64,000 bases of DNA from Stropharia rugosoannulata (taxonomy: Eukaryota; Basidiomycota; Agaricomycetes; Agaricales; Strophariaceae). Numbering within the stretch: the first letter of the stretch is position 1; each line of letters begins with the position of its first letter. The stretch covers positions 2,108,001 through 2,172,000 of the forward strand of contig JANCIK010000012.1 in NCBI GenBank assembly GCA_028532985.1, given 5' to 3'. Positions 33,946-46,682 of the stretch are shown one piece after another. The notes under the pieces are model-generated. The model saw nothing but the letters and a program-made list of their open reading frames with translations. It searched no databases and was not told the DNA's origin. The translations under genes were made by a program, and so were the position numbers.

Positions 33946-36069
33946 CTAACATGTATCTGCGCGTTTCCTAAATAGAACCGACGCGAAGGGATTAGGCAAG
34001 GAGCTAATTTCATGCCAAAGATTTGGAGGACGTCCAGTGTTGTCGGCGAATTTGATATCATATGTCAATAACATATGTGCTACCAATGCTTTCAGCTCGT
34101 TGACCGCGAAGAACCGCCCGGGACTAACATGACACACAGGTCAGATTTATCTGTACAGTAAATAGATAAGCGCATCGACGTACCAGGCATGTTTACCAGT
34201 TCCAAATGTCAAGATATCGTGGCCGAGTGCGACCATCTGATGCTTAATGCTTTCGCCCTCAACCTCCCGCTTCTCGGAGAATCTGTATCCGTTAAATGTA
34301 CCTGCACCTATGTATTTCTCCTACAAACGCAATACGATAAGTGAGCCACACACGTTGAAAAAATTATAGCAATGCACCTCGTCGTGATGCGTAGCGTGCG
34401 ACGCCACACTTAGAATGGAGCCAGCAGGCACTTTGATGCCGTTGGAGAAAGTAAAGTCCTGTAGGGCTTTGCGAGTTATCTGGACTATTTATTATGGTCA
34501 ATTATCCCAAATAGTTAGTCGACAGTCAGAAAGATGTGGACTTACGTACTCCCGAAGACATGCGTTGCGACTCTTTGAGGAAGCTGTCCAGCTTTCGCAT
34601 CTTCCCCATGGCTACTTTGGTCCACCCCTCAGAAGCAATCACGGCTTCGATCTCTTCCCTCAGCGGCTCGACATACTCAGGATACGCAGCAAGGTCATAC
34701 AACGCATTAGTAAAAGCCTAGAATAAATGAGTCAATGCGATACTGAGAATGTACTTAGACGTACCATGGAGGTCGTGTGAATCGCTGCAAAGTTGACCCC
34801 GAGAATTCGCAGAGCAACTTGCTCTACAGTGCGCTGATGCCCTTTCGCCTCTGCTAACAGCCAAGTAATGAGGTCGTTCTAGACAAAGTTAAGTTTGGCT
34901 CATCCAAATTGTCAGGAACCACCTACTGCTGGATCCTCCCAATCCGGGCCATGCACCTTCTCCTGCTGCAGGCGTTCTTCTATTATGGGGCCAAGGTGTG
35001 TGAGGAGTTGCCTCATGGTAGAAGGAACCTTAGTCATGTAACGTCCGACGATTCTAACCGTATTTTTAGAATTGCCACTATTTCTGAGAAACCCACATAG
35101 AACATTTACTTACGGTCTTAATATCTTTGGGAACCTGTTTATAGTCTGGGCTCCGCTGATGACTTGCAGTGCGAACGTTTCATTTATCTCTCGGTATTCT
35201 GGGTTCCGGCCTGCAGCTTCATAGTCAGCACGGCCCCAAACCAGAGAGCAGAACCAGAGAGCAGAAACACTTGCATAGAGGCAGGCCAACGAATAGACGG
35301 TTACTCGTTCTCGTAACGATTTTTACCACGGCCGAGTATGCTGCGATTTTACTCCATTCTGTAGATCCAAATTAAGGCATAATCTTCCGTGGACCTCTTA
35401 TTTCCGCACCTTCGGTCACAGGGACAAGGTCATTAAATGATTCGACTATTTCGTCCTTGACTTCGTCGAAGCGGTATCCCAGGTTCCGGGTCAAGGGGGT
35501 GCGAACTACATCAACATGGTAGGGATCAAGGCGCGACTCCTTGCCGAGCATGTAGTCGATTTGGACAGTCTGTAATGCAACATAACCTTTAGTAGAATAC
35601 ACAGCTGTTCTGAATAAACGTACCTCCTCAACTGCGTCGCGGAACGAGAGCTGATCATCACTCGCCCGACGTATATCATCCACCATTTCCGGCCCGGAAA
35701 CGACAACCATGTATCTCCCCATCGTCGCAACTTTGAACGCAGCTCCATAGTACTATATTAAGACTTCGTATGATATTGCCGGAATGAGATGCGTGTGATA
35801 AATACCTTCTCATAGCCCTCCTGGATGATGTTCCGGGCTTCATAGAAGAAACGATTGGCTGCGAAGTAGGAAGAAAGTAGGCCAGAGTTCCCGACTGTAG
35901 GAATATGCCTCAGCTGATAGAAGTATCAAGTTAGAGGTGTGGAAGGGCAATAGAGTAAAGCTGACCTGACCTGATAAGTAGAAGACCGAAGGTAGGAGAT
36001 AAGCAGGTAGCCAGCAATGATAACGGCCGCCACTGGCCAAGATGGTAAGTACTGCTCCACGCCCTGCAT
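33946..36069 (-). CDS. Cytochrome P450 monooxygenase (ent-kaurene oxidase-like family)
   Basis: The start MQGVEQYLPSWPVAAVIIAG (36069) gives an N-terminal membrane anchor. Motifs in order: RHIPTVGNSGLLSSYFAANR, YYGAAFKVATMGRYMVVVSG, LGYRFDEVKDEIVESFNDL, NRLFVGLPLC, INETFALQVISGAQTINRFP, ILGVNFAAIHTTSMAFTNAL (I-helix with the HTTS oxygen-activation variant), MRKLDSFLKESQRM (ExxR) and FGTGKHACPGRFFAVNE (heme Cys). The length is normal for a P450. One junction (exon ends near 35268, next begins near 35218) does not keep frame with canonical splice sites, and the intron contains a 14-bp tandem duplication, so slight damage or an unusual site is possible. The substrate is unknown; no biosynthetic core gene is adjacent. 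Confidence 0.85.
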
Positions 36070-37856
36070 AGTGCTCCAGTTAGGCAGCCGGGAAGGAATG
36101 TAGGGTCACTACTTACAATCGAAGGCAGGGGGGGACTGGTATTTAAGTGTCTCTGAAGCCCCAGATAGTAACGTAAGCGGCTGTGAAGAAGCAACTAGTA
36201 ACAAGTGATTTCCCCTCCCGCTCTGAGATCTGAGAGTGTCATCAGTCTAGAAAAGGCAGATATGTCACTGGACGTCTTCGAAAGAACGGACGTCCACGCC
36301 GTAGTTGTAATACGATATGATTAAGAGCGTCCTGGGAAGGCCCGTAGACTTATGCTATGATGACATGGTCCAGAGAGTTTAGAGCGTACACGCATCCCTG
36401 AAATGATTCTGAAGCCTGCTTGACACTAGCAATGCATTGGCAGATATACATCCTGCAATCCAGTCGGAACATGACAGCGCCAAAGGGTACTGACGAACAA
36501 ACCGGATGTGAAGGAATCAGGAAGGCCAGCTTAAATATCTCTTGTCACGCTGAGCAACGGCCTAGTAGAGATGCACCAAAGCAAAATTTGGTGCCAAGAG
36601 GCATTCTCAGGGACGTCAAGTGGAAGGAAATTAAAATGCACAGCTCTGGTGCTAAGCGCATGCTGCAACAGAATGATGTTTGCTGTAGGTGACCTAGGAA
36701 AGCTTTGGACGTGCCGGAAACGTCTCTTGGGCCAGGCCGCCGTGGAGCTTTGATCTGATTTATGTACCGGTTGAAAAGAAGCGTAAGACCGCAGTTAACG
36801 AGGAGCTGATGGAACCATTGACGGAAGCCGAAGGAAAGCTGAGCGCTGAAGTGTTGGACTGAGGACCTTCAAAGACTAGATCTTACAACATATAGAGAAG
36901 TCAGCCCCGCAAAACTTGGGTCTTGATTTGTTTTCCTCTATTATTCGCGGCGGGAATTTTTGAAGAAAGAATCGCGGCGAGACGGAGGTCGTTACAATAC
37001 GGGGCTCAGCCCATATACGACCATTGCAGCCTAAAGATGTCGCGTTATATCGCTTTTTCTGGTGAAGGACCACATGCCAAGTAGCGCTAATTTTGCCTTA
37101 ATTCCCGGTACTGCAGCCCGTTCTCAGGGCTCTAGGGATCAACATCAGATATAAATGCGGGGATGAAGAAAAGCTGATGCTCGGCGAACGTCGGAAGACT
37201 CCAACTTGGGAAACTTAACGGTAGACAATACTAGTGGACAATGAAAATCGTCGCGGTCATTGTTTGCCAGCGGGTTGTTCGGAATTACCCGCCTGGTACG
37301 GCAAGTGCCGTCGGCGCGTCGGCAAGGACGCGAGTCACTCTAATTAATTAATGAACTTTGAAGGAGAATTGCGGCTCTTTTAATGCCCAAAGCGAAGGAT
37401 CATAGTGTAAGTATGCATAATAAGTACGCAGTAGACTATATCTTTGACTTGGAGTTAAATGGCTTCGTTGAGGGCTGTTTTACCATTGTTCACACAGTGA
37501 TATTTCAGTGGTATGTTCTGAAGTTTAATAATACTTATCCCTGCTCCAGGATCCAATTCATGGTTATCGACGTTAGATTTGTCTCTATGCTCAAAAAACA
37601 ACGTATCGACTATAAGAGTGAGTCATAATATAGTTTTGTAAGGTAAGGGATAATGGGCAAAAGCGTCAACCCAATTAGGCCACCACAGGCCACCACGCGC
37701 ATAGGAGTGGCTGTGTTTCGCTTCGGTTAACATATTGCGTTTACATGTCTTTGTTCGCGTCTTCTTTCCCTTGCTTTGCTTTTCCTACCTTTTGCTCTGT
37801 ACCCCCAACCTCACAAAACGCTACAGCCTACTTTACCATAGAAAAACGCGTCAGTC
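36070..37856. other. Long spacer with nothing recognised
   Basis: No coding sequence could be supported on either strand in this 1.8 kb. Short open frames lack family motifs and splice context. Confidence 0.5.
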
Positions 37857-39628
37857 ATGTCAAAAACACAAGACACGAAGAATACGGGCCTTTTCAGGTA
37901 ATTACATCATTGTGGCTCGTCACTTGCGCGAAGTTCAAATCTAACTCGCGCGTCACAAATCTAGCGCACGCGATATCTTGGGTATTTACGATATATGCAC
38001 AGATTCTGTGGATGCTGTGTATCAAATTGCCCTCATATGGTGAGCATACAGTTGAAATGGCGCGAAAATTAAGTAATGTGTGTTTGCAGTGGCATCGAGG
38101 ACTTTATACATGGATTGAACTACTTGAAATCAGCGATCCCCACTGAGCCGGATGATCTCCTGATCGACCCACGTGTACTCGTAAATGCACCTGCTGGGGA
38201 GCATGAGGTAGAGCTAAAGGCTACTGTGCAGCCATCTTCGGTTGAGACAAACAGCGACGCGACGCTATCAAATACTGTGCCACTCCGTCAACAGGATGCA
38301 GCGTCTATCTCCAGAACGCTCACGGAATCGCCTAGAGCCTCGGATATCATTCAGTACTACTCCATTCCCTACATAAATGATCAGAAAACTCAGCAGAATA
38401 GTTCTTCAGCAAGCTCGAGCGCCGCGAGTCTCACAGTAGGAGTTAGCGTTCAACCTGCCATCACGGCTGAAAAGCAACCGCGTCAGGCCGCGGTACACAC
38501 AGACCCACTACCACTACAACTATCTTCAGCCAGTCAGGGAGCTACATCGCACTCTGTTTCTCTCACAAACTCTTCCAAGGGTACTATATCAAATCCAGGC
38601 AATCGCGGCTCATACAAGAAGAACCCGATTTCAGGAAATGCCACTGAGTCACGCCATCGTGTGGCACAGGCGCCGCGTGTCCAAGCGCCTTCAATTCGAA
38701 GAACGATGACCGCGCCCTCGCCAAAAATCACTGCTCCCTTCAAGCCGTCGCCGCTGCGAACGCAGCTTTCGATGGGTAATGAGAGCAGCAGTCCCGAAGA
38801 GCAGAGGCGAGCACCATCAGCGCAGTCTAACGGTGCGAGCTCGAGCAGTGGTCCGAAGTTGACCCCGCCACCGCTTCCAATGCAGAGCGCTGCTGAGGTA
38901 CCTCACAGTGCCATAGCGATGAACGAAAGTCGCATCTCATCGCCTCGAGCCCAGGCGCAAGCTCCAACAAGCGCGACGCATGACTTTTACGCTCAGCTAC
39001 CGGAAAGCCGTAGTACTAATAGTACAGAGCACAAGAGTAATGATACTAAAAGGCTGGACACACCGGTTCAGTCTAGTATCGCAGCTACTGCCACTGTGTC
39101 ATATCATGAAAATACACTTACGCAGGCGCCTCCGCGGCCGCAGAGCGCTCGCGCTCAGGCACCGCACCGAGCGGCGGTAGTGGCGCAAGCTGTGCAAACT
39201 CCAAGTACAGTGCTCCCACAACATGGATATGCTCAACAGTTGCCGCAGCGCTATCATCCTAACACAGCGCTCACAGCGCAGGCAGCGAGTAGGCAGTACA
39301 TCCCTAATTCGTACACTTACTACGCTCTGCAGGGGACAAGCGCAACTACCCCATATACGCTGTCCCATGTCCCGCGCCAGTACACTCAAGCTACGGATAG
39401 CCACATAGAAGCTTCTCTCGCGGCAGAAGGGTTCGCTATCATTGAGAACCCAGACCAACAGAGACAAATGGCGGCGCCCATCCAATCTTCGCTCGGGAAG
39501 CGACGGGCAGAGGTGACAGAATTTGAGCCAGGGTGAGTCCAAACAGTGTCAGAATATAGAATCATACTTAATCATGAGTTAGGTACCCCGAGAAACGCCC
39601 CATTAAGAGAGCTCGTTGCCGTGCTTGA
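37857..39628 (+). CDS. Ser/Pro/Gln/Ala-rich low-complexity protein, unknown function
   Basis: Four exons join in frame: 37857-37897, 37965-38039, 38090-39532 and 39583-39628. The N-terminal 75 residues are ordered (MSKTQDTKNTGLFSARDILG, then YDICTDSVDAVYQIALICG, IEDFIHGLNYLKSAIPTEPD). The rest is a long disordered region rich in Ser, Ala, Pro, Gln and Thr with short basic patches (SYKKNP, PSIRRTMTAP). The C terminus is YPEKRPIKRARCRA, which looks like a nuclear localisation signal. The large exon keeps an open frame of about 480 codons, which supports a real gene. I do not recognise the family. A nuclear regulator is plausible from composition and from its convergent zinc-finger neighbour, but this is inference. 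Confidence 0.6.
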
Positions 39629-40023
39629 GGAGCCCCCTCCTCGCACAACTAATTTATTACATATTTATTTACGCCGTATAACTGGCGAAGTTGTAGATGC
39701 ATAGAGATACCAATACCCAGTTACCAACACCCTAAATGCACCAGAATTTGAGCGCCCTTAAAATGAGCTGCTGCGACCTTATATAGACGGTTTGCGTGTA
39801 TTTTAGTTATCAGAGTCCAGATATTGATAGAAATATACGGACCTCCATCTTTAAGACACTTCTGCGTCAAACTACGACCTTTAGAGTCAGTACCAGGGAC
39901 CTGTTTTGCTTAATTGGTTGAACTTTCACAGAAGCGGGGTCATATTAAAAGAATAAATAAACAACAATGATCAATGGTAGAATAAGTGATTAATAGGTGG
40001 AATAATAACGGTAGTCCTACTTA
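39629..40023. other. Convergent 3' region
   Basis: This A+T-rich DNA lies between the 3' ends of the low-complexity protein gene and the zinc-finger gene. It has no gene of its own. Confidence 0.5.
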
Positions 40024-41038
40024 TTACTCCGAATCAAGGTCATGTTTTAAACATATCTCCTCATCAAAGAGACATGCATTCTTGGAATAATATTGGTCGC
40101 ATGTCGAGGACTTATTTAAATGCCTCGTAACGGCGTCTGGACGCGAGAACAATTTTTCGCACTGGCGGCACCTACAACCAACACCGGAGTGGTGGTCCAC
40201 AATATGCCGAATAAAACTACTTTTCTGCGTCGGCTCATCGCAGTTCGGGTACAAGCATCGTCCACGGGCTGTAGACGACCCAGGCACGTTATGCGCACTC
40301 ACCAGATGTTTTTTCCACTCCTCCCGCCCCCAGTACTCCTTCGTATCTACGCACCCATCGTATAGACACATGATGGGGACTAACTTCTTTGGGAGCTTCA
40401 GAGAGAGCGGCACGTCCTCTTCATCGACTGGCTTTTTCTTTGATGCGTACGGGGACTTTGCTTTGGGACCAGTTCTACGTTTTGGCACTCGTATAGGTCC
40501 TAAAGCGGCATTGGGTGTGCTAGGTTCTACATTCTCTTCGTTGGCGGCGGCACGGTGGGGAATGCGTATTTTGACGGACGCGGTCCTTGTGTCGCTCAGG
40601 GTGAAGTTCTCGACCGCTCGCAACTCGTTGGACTGGGGTGATTTCATGACTGTATGAGAAGGGTTGCAAGGAGCGTTTTTGGTGTGAGTGGCTGGGTTGG
40701 CATCTCCACTTGTATTCAACCGCGTCGAAAGTAGAACGTTAAAAGAAGCCTGCGAGCTTTCTGCACGCATATCCTCTTCGATGTCGCCACTGTGTAATAG
40801 TAGCAGATCCTCTGACAAGCCGAACAATCCAGCAAATTCGTCCATCAACTTCGGCAGATGTGGGTACGTAGTATCTAGAGTATTATTCGACGTCTCAATG
40901 GACGTTCTTACTATATAGTTAGCGCGGCGTATTTGAAGCAGCAAAATGGAGGATGTACCTAAGATTGTCCTGCAGAGTCGGACAATCGTACACGAAGTTG
41001 TCCAAATCCCCCAGTTTGGGTATCTTTATTCGCGACAT
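40024..41038 (-). CDS. C2H2-type zinc-finger protein
   Basis: Two exons (40959-41038 and 40024-40906; the acceptor reads AAG) give about 320 residues starting MSRIKIPKLGDLDNFVYDCP. The N-terminal half is acidic to neutral and poorly conserved, followed by a basic stretch (VPKRRTGPKAKSPYASKKKP), likely a nuclear localisation signal. The C-terminal third has three Cys/His units: CLYDGCVDTKEYWGREEWKK..HLVSAH, CLYPNCDEPTQKSSFIRH..H and CRQCEKLFSRPDAVTRHLNK, the last closest to a classical C2H2 finger. It should be a DNA-binding regulator. Targets are unknown. It converges on the low-complexity gene at 39628. Confidence 0.75.
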
Positions 41039-42069
41039 CAAGTTTCAAAGTTAAACCGGTCAAAAGTAACAAGCAAGCCACTGTAGACAAGCATTTAAAT
41101 GTTTACCTTGCATGTGACTTGAAATACAAAGGAAATACACACCTACAATGCCGGTCCTGATTCCAACTGAATATTACCGACTGTAGGGACTACCACGCTT
41201 GAAGGGAGAGACTAGATTGAGATACTCGACATCGCGCTCTTAAAGCCACGCGCCTTAGAGACGCATGTTAGGGCCCAAATATTCCAAACGCAACTACTGG
41301 CCCATAACCAGCAAACGAAATAGGAAAAATGTCCCTAACGCACTGGTATTATTTATTCAATAAGGCCATCTAAGCGCCCTCTTTTCCTTTTCTATGTGTA
41401 TCAGTAGGACTGAAAAGCGTAATCGCGGTAACCTGGCCAAGATGATATCGGACTCGGTGGCCGTGACTGACATGTCCCTTCCAAACTCTTGTTTAATATC
41501 ATAGTAGCAGGCAATCTCAAGTGGCAACTGGTAATTTAGAGTTATTCTTAGATATAAATACTCGTTTGCTTGCGCAAGTAACGAAGAGCGAACCAAGCAG
41601 CTGAGTGGCGGGAAATAGAGGTAGTTTAGGCCAACTTCCTCGCACATGCCACATGCCGCCATAATGCCGTTGTGCTTGATATGCCGCTTCGGAGAAAACC
41701 GCAGGCTGTTCGGCCGAAGTTTACATAATTTAGATAACTACTCTACAATTTGCTTACGTGTGCACTCTCCGACTTCTCGGCGTCCATCTATACCGTATAG
41801 TCAAAAACCGACAGGCATACTTCGGTAAATGAAACTTTAAAAATGTATCACTAGAGTTGGAAACTTAATGCCTGACAAGCTCCCAACGATTCTGGGGTAT
41901 TTAATTGACCTACTCCGACATCTCTCCCGAAGATCTCAACGCTTTCGTCAGAGAGATACGATGGCTTTCAAAACGCAGTTGAGCCCCAAAAGATCCCCGA
42001 GTAGAATATTGTATGCTTACAACAATCGTATACTAATAGTAATTTAAGCCTGAAAGAGACCCATGAATA
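41039..42069. other. Spacer with nothing recognised
   Basis: A 100-codon open frame on the minus strand at 41357-41662 has no motif I recognise and is not annotated as a gene. Confidence 0.45.
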
Positions 42070-43634
42070 TCATACTTTTTCAACTGCTTGCTGGCCGCTG
42101 CTCTGAACATCTACCGACTGCACCTCACGTCCTGGAGTACTTATGTCGTTGACTTTACTGATGCAGAGAGCGGTGGAGGCAATGGAGCCAGGCGTATGAC
42201 TTGAATGTCCTGATTGATGATGCGCTAACTATCAGTTAGAGGATGAGAAGCCAGACTGATATGGCTCCCCGAAAATACTTACCGACTGGTCAAGGCCAAA
42301 ATCCGAAAGGATTGGGCGTTCAAGCTCTGCACGCAGTGATGACCGCGAGTTCAACGTCTGCATAAAGTATTTATGTCAGCCTATGACAGTCGTAGATGAG
42401 CACGACGTACGATTAACAGCGTATTTCTACCAGAATGCATTTAGACAGCGGCTCGTTTTACATGTATTTTAGACTCACGTGTATATTCTACCCATTGGCT
42501 AAAATTGGACTCGTCTAGGATGTAAGATAGCTCTGCAAAGGCTACAAGACTCACAAATGCGAAAATGACATGGAAATTCGTAAACCGTAGCGCGGTCTTT
42601 GGAGATCCTCATAACTATTTGTTAATTCGTATCATTGACTGAGTGACTCACGAAGGTGATTAAATCCATTATCTGTGATAAAAATGTCAATCACCGCCCA
42701 GGCAATTCAATAAGATACCTTACGCAGAAGAATGCTCCGATGGCCGCCGTTTCAACAGACGAGTATATGACGCGCGAAATGACATTATCACTCCCTTTGA
42801 ACGTACGGGTCAACCAGCCGTGAGTAAAATAGCAGCAGATTCCGACTCACGTTTCTGCCCAGTTCGGCTCTTTGCTAGATACACCCAGAGAAACACGCTA
42901 CACACCTCGTTAGTTAACCATTTTATAAGACAAATAATATTTACGTTATGCATCCATCGGTGGCTACTGCCAGAACTTGCCAGGCTGCAACAAGTGCAGT
43001 GAGCCTCGAATAGGTCGCCAAGCTAGTATACGGCGGTCAACACTTCAGTCTGAGATGCCTGGAAGTTTGAGGGGCAATCATACTTTGAGTTACGAAAGGC
43101 GCTGAGAGAACAGGTTATTCCCAGAGCAGCCTGAGCAATTGCCAAGACCATAAGGGAGATAAATGTCCTGATACTCTTAGAAAACTGCTTGATACGCCAG
43201 GATAGATATATTTGTATTGGAAACGAGGTCCTGTAATGAATAGCCATTGAATAGGTTTTAAACCCCAAAACCGCGGAGCTGCTCACAATGATGTTACGAA
43301 CGGAGTGGCTGAGAATGGCCAGAGCGCCGTCCTTAGGAATAGCGGTTGAGAGAAATGTACAACAGAGTAGACCCAGAGCATGTATATGAGAGCGCATGTG
43401 TGGAAGGTATCCAAGCAGAACGTCCACCCAACCAATAACCTAGTTCCGTTAGACCAAAAACACCAGTGAAATAGATGCGCACCGTAAAGTGATTGTATCT
43501 TTTGACCTACTGTCCCAGTAGTGAGCGAATTGGATGAGACAAATACCGTAGACGAAGGCGTTGAAGACAACTCCAATGACAATGGGTCCAAGCACAAGGT
43601 TTATGTCGTCCGGGAAGGTGGCAGCGTTGGGCAT
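42070..43634 (-). pseudogene. DUF6534 integral membrane protein, frameshifted
   Basis: The family is common in Agaricomycetes, with about seven membrane segments and no known function. Exon 1 (43507-43634) encodes MPNAATFPDDINLVLGPIVI, with VVFNAFVYGICLIQF. Exon 2 (43287-43439) encodes FCLDTFHTCALIYMLWVYSV. Exon 3 (from 43230) encodes SFPIQIYLSWRIKQFSKSI and LAIAQAALGITCSLSAF. Then come ATYSRLTALVAAWQVLAVAT, GWLTRTFKGSDNVISRVIYS, TNFHVIFAFVS, TLNSRSSLRAEL, and a last exon ending QAVEKV at 42070. Near 43023-43028 the frame is lost (TAC TAG, about 2 nt missing) between TEVLTAVY and ATYSRL, and a later junction is unresolved. The order of parts is otherwise complete, so the gene looks recently broken, unless the sequence has an error there. 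Confidence 0.7.
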
Positions 43635-44912
43635 ATTAGGAATATCGAAGGCAGCAGCAAGGCGGGGGGTTGGGATACGCTTCGAGGACGTTGGCAAACC
43701 ATCTTCTCTTATCTGGAAGCACCATGTATAGTGATGCTCGCATATTGTACAACAGCAACTCGCATGCCATTCGAGGAATACTTGGGCTAGCCCCGAATAG
43801 ATCTAGGGTGCCGTTACACAGAACATGTTGGCCGGTGCAAGGCCAGTGTAATGACATGGCAGACGATCAACCGATAACACGTGTCCCCGAATACCTTTCA
43901 CAAATCACTCTACTATTCAGCGCTTTGCCGCAGTTGTCGTGAGACTGACACCCGGAAATAATATCCCGACTTCCTCTTCATACCTTAAGAGTTTGCCCTG
44001 CGTTGCAAATGAATACTGTATTGATGGAAGGGAAGGACAGGATCAAATGCGGTCCGTATACATGATTTCATAAACAGTGTCGAGAAGCAATGTGGTAGGG
44101 GCGTGCCCTTTACTTGACATGTTTCTGTCAAGAATCCCCTTCTGCCAACTTCATCGATTATCCAACTCGCAGCAAAATAACCCCGGCATTTGGCGGAGCC
44201 TCGAGTGAAGGAATGTAAATGTGGGAACAATTTTTTGCACCCCCAATTGCAATTGCAATGGCATGCTGACTGCCTGCAGTGATCGCAGCTAGTTGCTTGC
44301 AGGTAAGAATTTAAGCTTTTATTCAGCCCAAGACATGGTCCAGACGACATACAGAGAAGCACCTGATCCCCACATTTTTACTCTCGGGATCAGATCGCGG
44401 CCTCGAGGGCATGAGATATGTCGTATGACAGACCAGAGAGCGCAGGTTTACCCTCTTAGTTGCCGGCAGAGCAATTTTAAATCCATTAAAAGCATGTAAA
44501 ATAGTGTAGCCCCAAACTGAAAGTGAAGTAAAAAGACCTTTATATTCGCTGGCTTTCAAAAAGAGTCTTTAAGGTTATCTCTGATTGTACTAGTAGTCAA
44601 TGTGCGCTTAAGAGAAGCTTATCAGACAGACAAATCAGGCTGACGGGGCCTTTGAATTGATATGCGTTTGTGTATATACGTGTATCATCTGGCAAAAGTT
44701 GTCTTGTGCGTGTAGTACAAAAGTAAAAGGGATGGAATCTGAGGGCGCCGCTGCACAATACAGGGTAAGGTAATTTAAAAGAATTTGAAAGAGCTAATTC
44801 TTATGTTTATCAGTATTAATATTAGTACTACACGACGCCTTCTGCTACCTTTGTGCAGGAGCGAGGGTACGCTATTCAATCCCAACGGAGCCTTTTCTCA
44901 GGAAGGTACCGG
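43635..44912. other. Spacer with nothing recognised
   Basis: The open frames here on both strands lack known motifs. It separates the DUF6534 gene from the next minus-strand gene. Confidence 0.45.
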
Positions 44913-46682
44913 CTATACCCATTGGCTTGGGCCAGTCGAGTCGCTTGTATAGGGCTCGATAGAAGTAGGCTGTCCAGGTATGATCAAGCGAGGAATAAGT
45001 GCTACGCAGGCGAAGACCAAAACAGTTAACATAGTGCGCAACGGTCCCGTAAGCGCCATGAGGACCACGATGCACTGCACGAAGACTGCCAAGAGAGCGC
45101 TAATGGCAAAAACCTGGGGCAACGAATACACGGCGGCCGCATGCTGGAACTTCACGTATGGGGAGACAATGTTTGAAAGATAATCCTGCGCGCGCGAGGC
45201 TGACCCATCTGTGAACTCTGCATGTCGATGTACGAGCAGGAGCGCTGTCACTATGCTCAGGGCTGCCGACGTAACCGACGTGTACACGACTGCACCGGAG
45301 ATAGGGAGGCGGAAAAAAAGGATATGCAGGCTTCCGAATACGGATCAGCGGAACGTCGTTACTTTATTCCAAGGACTTGGACTTACAAAATAAATACAGT
45401 CGAGCTCAGAGCACTGCACTTCCAATTAGTCATACAATACATTACGAATGGCTGCCATTCTCTCTCATAGACGACATGGTCCACGAAAAGGGACTCCAGA
45501 CGGTCATTGAATGGAGCTGCCAGGCCGAACGTCATAGCGGCAAATATAGGTTTAGTCCAAGTCCTTTCGTTTTCTGTGGGTTGCATGATGGCCATTGTTC
45601 GGCAGAGTCGGGCTTGTTGCTGCCCATAGTGTATCTCATACCTATTATACACTGTTATCGCCGCATGAGCGTCATAGATAAAGGAGGGAAGGGATTATTG
45701 GTTTTACTTACTGATTACCGACCACAGCCTTGCAACAATTGCAATTGTATACGCGTCTTCCAGCCTATCTCGGGCGCCATTCAGAAGGGATATGAGCTTT
45801 TCGGATCTCGACACGTCGTAAGGGAATGTAGAAAGATCCGAGGTCAACATGTCTGGAAATGTAACATCTTAACGTGAGAAAATGCTATGCACGGAGTACG
45901 AAAAACTTACCACAGAGACCGTGCTGGAATATTTGAATTAACTCTTCGACATCTTTTACCATAAGCCATGGACGGTGCTTGCAGAATGATTCTACATGCG
46001 TCCAGTATTGCATTTCCAGCTGGGTGGTCAGATGGCTTGCAGAAACAACAGGATGAAGTCCAAGTGCATCGCTTCTGTTGTCCTCGAGCCAAAAAATTGA
46101 CCTAGTTCGTGTATTCACGAGGTAGTAATAGCAATTATTATCTTCTCCTATGTCAACAAATATTTCAATATGGCATAGATCCTCTTCTTCCATTTTGTTT
46201 TCCAGCAGTCGGAGTTCAATAAATGATATCCAGTCTACAGTGGCTGACGCCAATGACACGTTATGCATGTTGATGGGCGTGACAGCTTGGATTCTCGAGT
46301 GCAGGCCAGAAAAGTAGATATTACCCTCAGGGTGGACCGTGCTGCGCCAGGCCGGAGGTAAGTAATTAGAACTGCGGGAACGTTATTGGTTCTGAAGGTA
46401 ATGATACAGATGTTATGACTTACACATCGTCATAGCTGTGATCTCTATGCACAGTGACATCCTCCCTTCTGACCCTGCAAGTGCGAAGTATGAAAAACAC
46501 ACCCTAGAAGGGATTTAATACGCTAGACGTGTTGCATACCTGGTGCGGACTTGATACCTATTACTATCTTGCGGGTTCACAGGGCGAAGTCTTCGTGGAT
46601 CCAGACCGAGTATATGCTCTGACTTTGATGGATAGGACTCGGTATGTCCAATGACAAATACTGAATTGGGTAAGATAGACAT
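44913..46682 (-). CDS. WW-like domain protein with C-terminal membrane helices, unknown
   Basis: Exons join in frame from MSILPNSVFVIGHTESYPSK (46682). After RYQVRTRVRREDVTV comes a WW-like unit YLPPAWRSTVHPEGNIYFSG. Then come a Tyr-rich segment (NCYYYLVNTRTRSIFWLEDN), HLTTQLEMQYWTHVESF, FPDMLTSDLSTFPYDVS and the conserved block LCRTMAIMQPTENERTWTKP with LESLFVDHVVYEREWQPFV. The C terminus has about three hydrophobic segments (FFRLPISGAVVYTSVTSAAL; YSLPQVFAISALLAVFVQCI; LTVLVFACVALIPRLI). This is a large Agaricomycete-specific family that I know only as hypothetical proteins. All junctions could be resolved, two with AAG acceptors. A membrane-bound adaptor is a guess from the WW-like part. 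Confidence 0.6.

Noticed and set aside
37857..41038. Possible mating-type (HD) locus
   Set aside because: No homeodomain WFxNxR motif is present in the low-complexity protein or beside it; the neighbour is a C2H2 protein.
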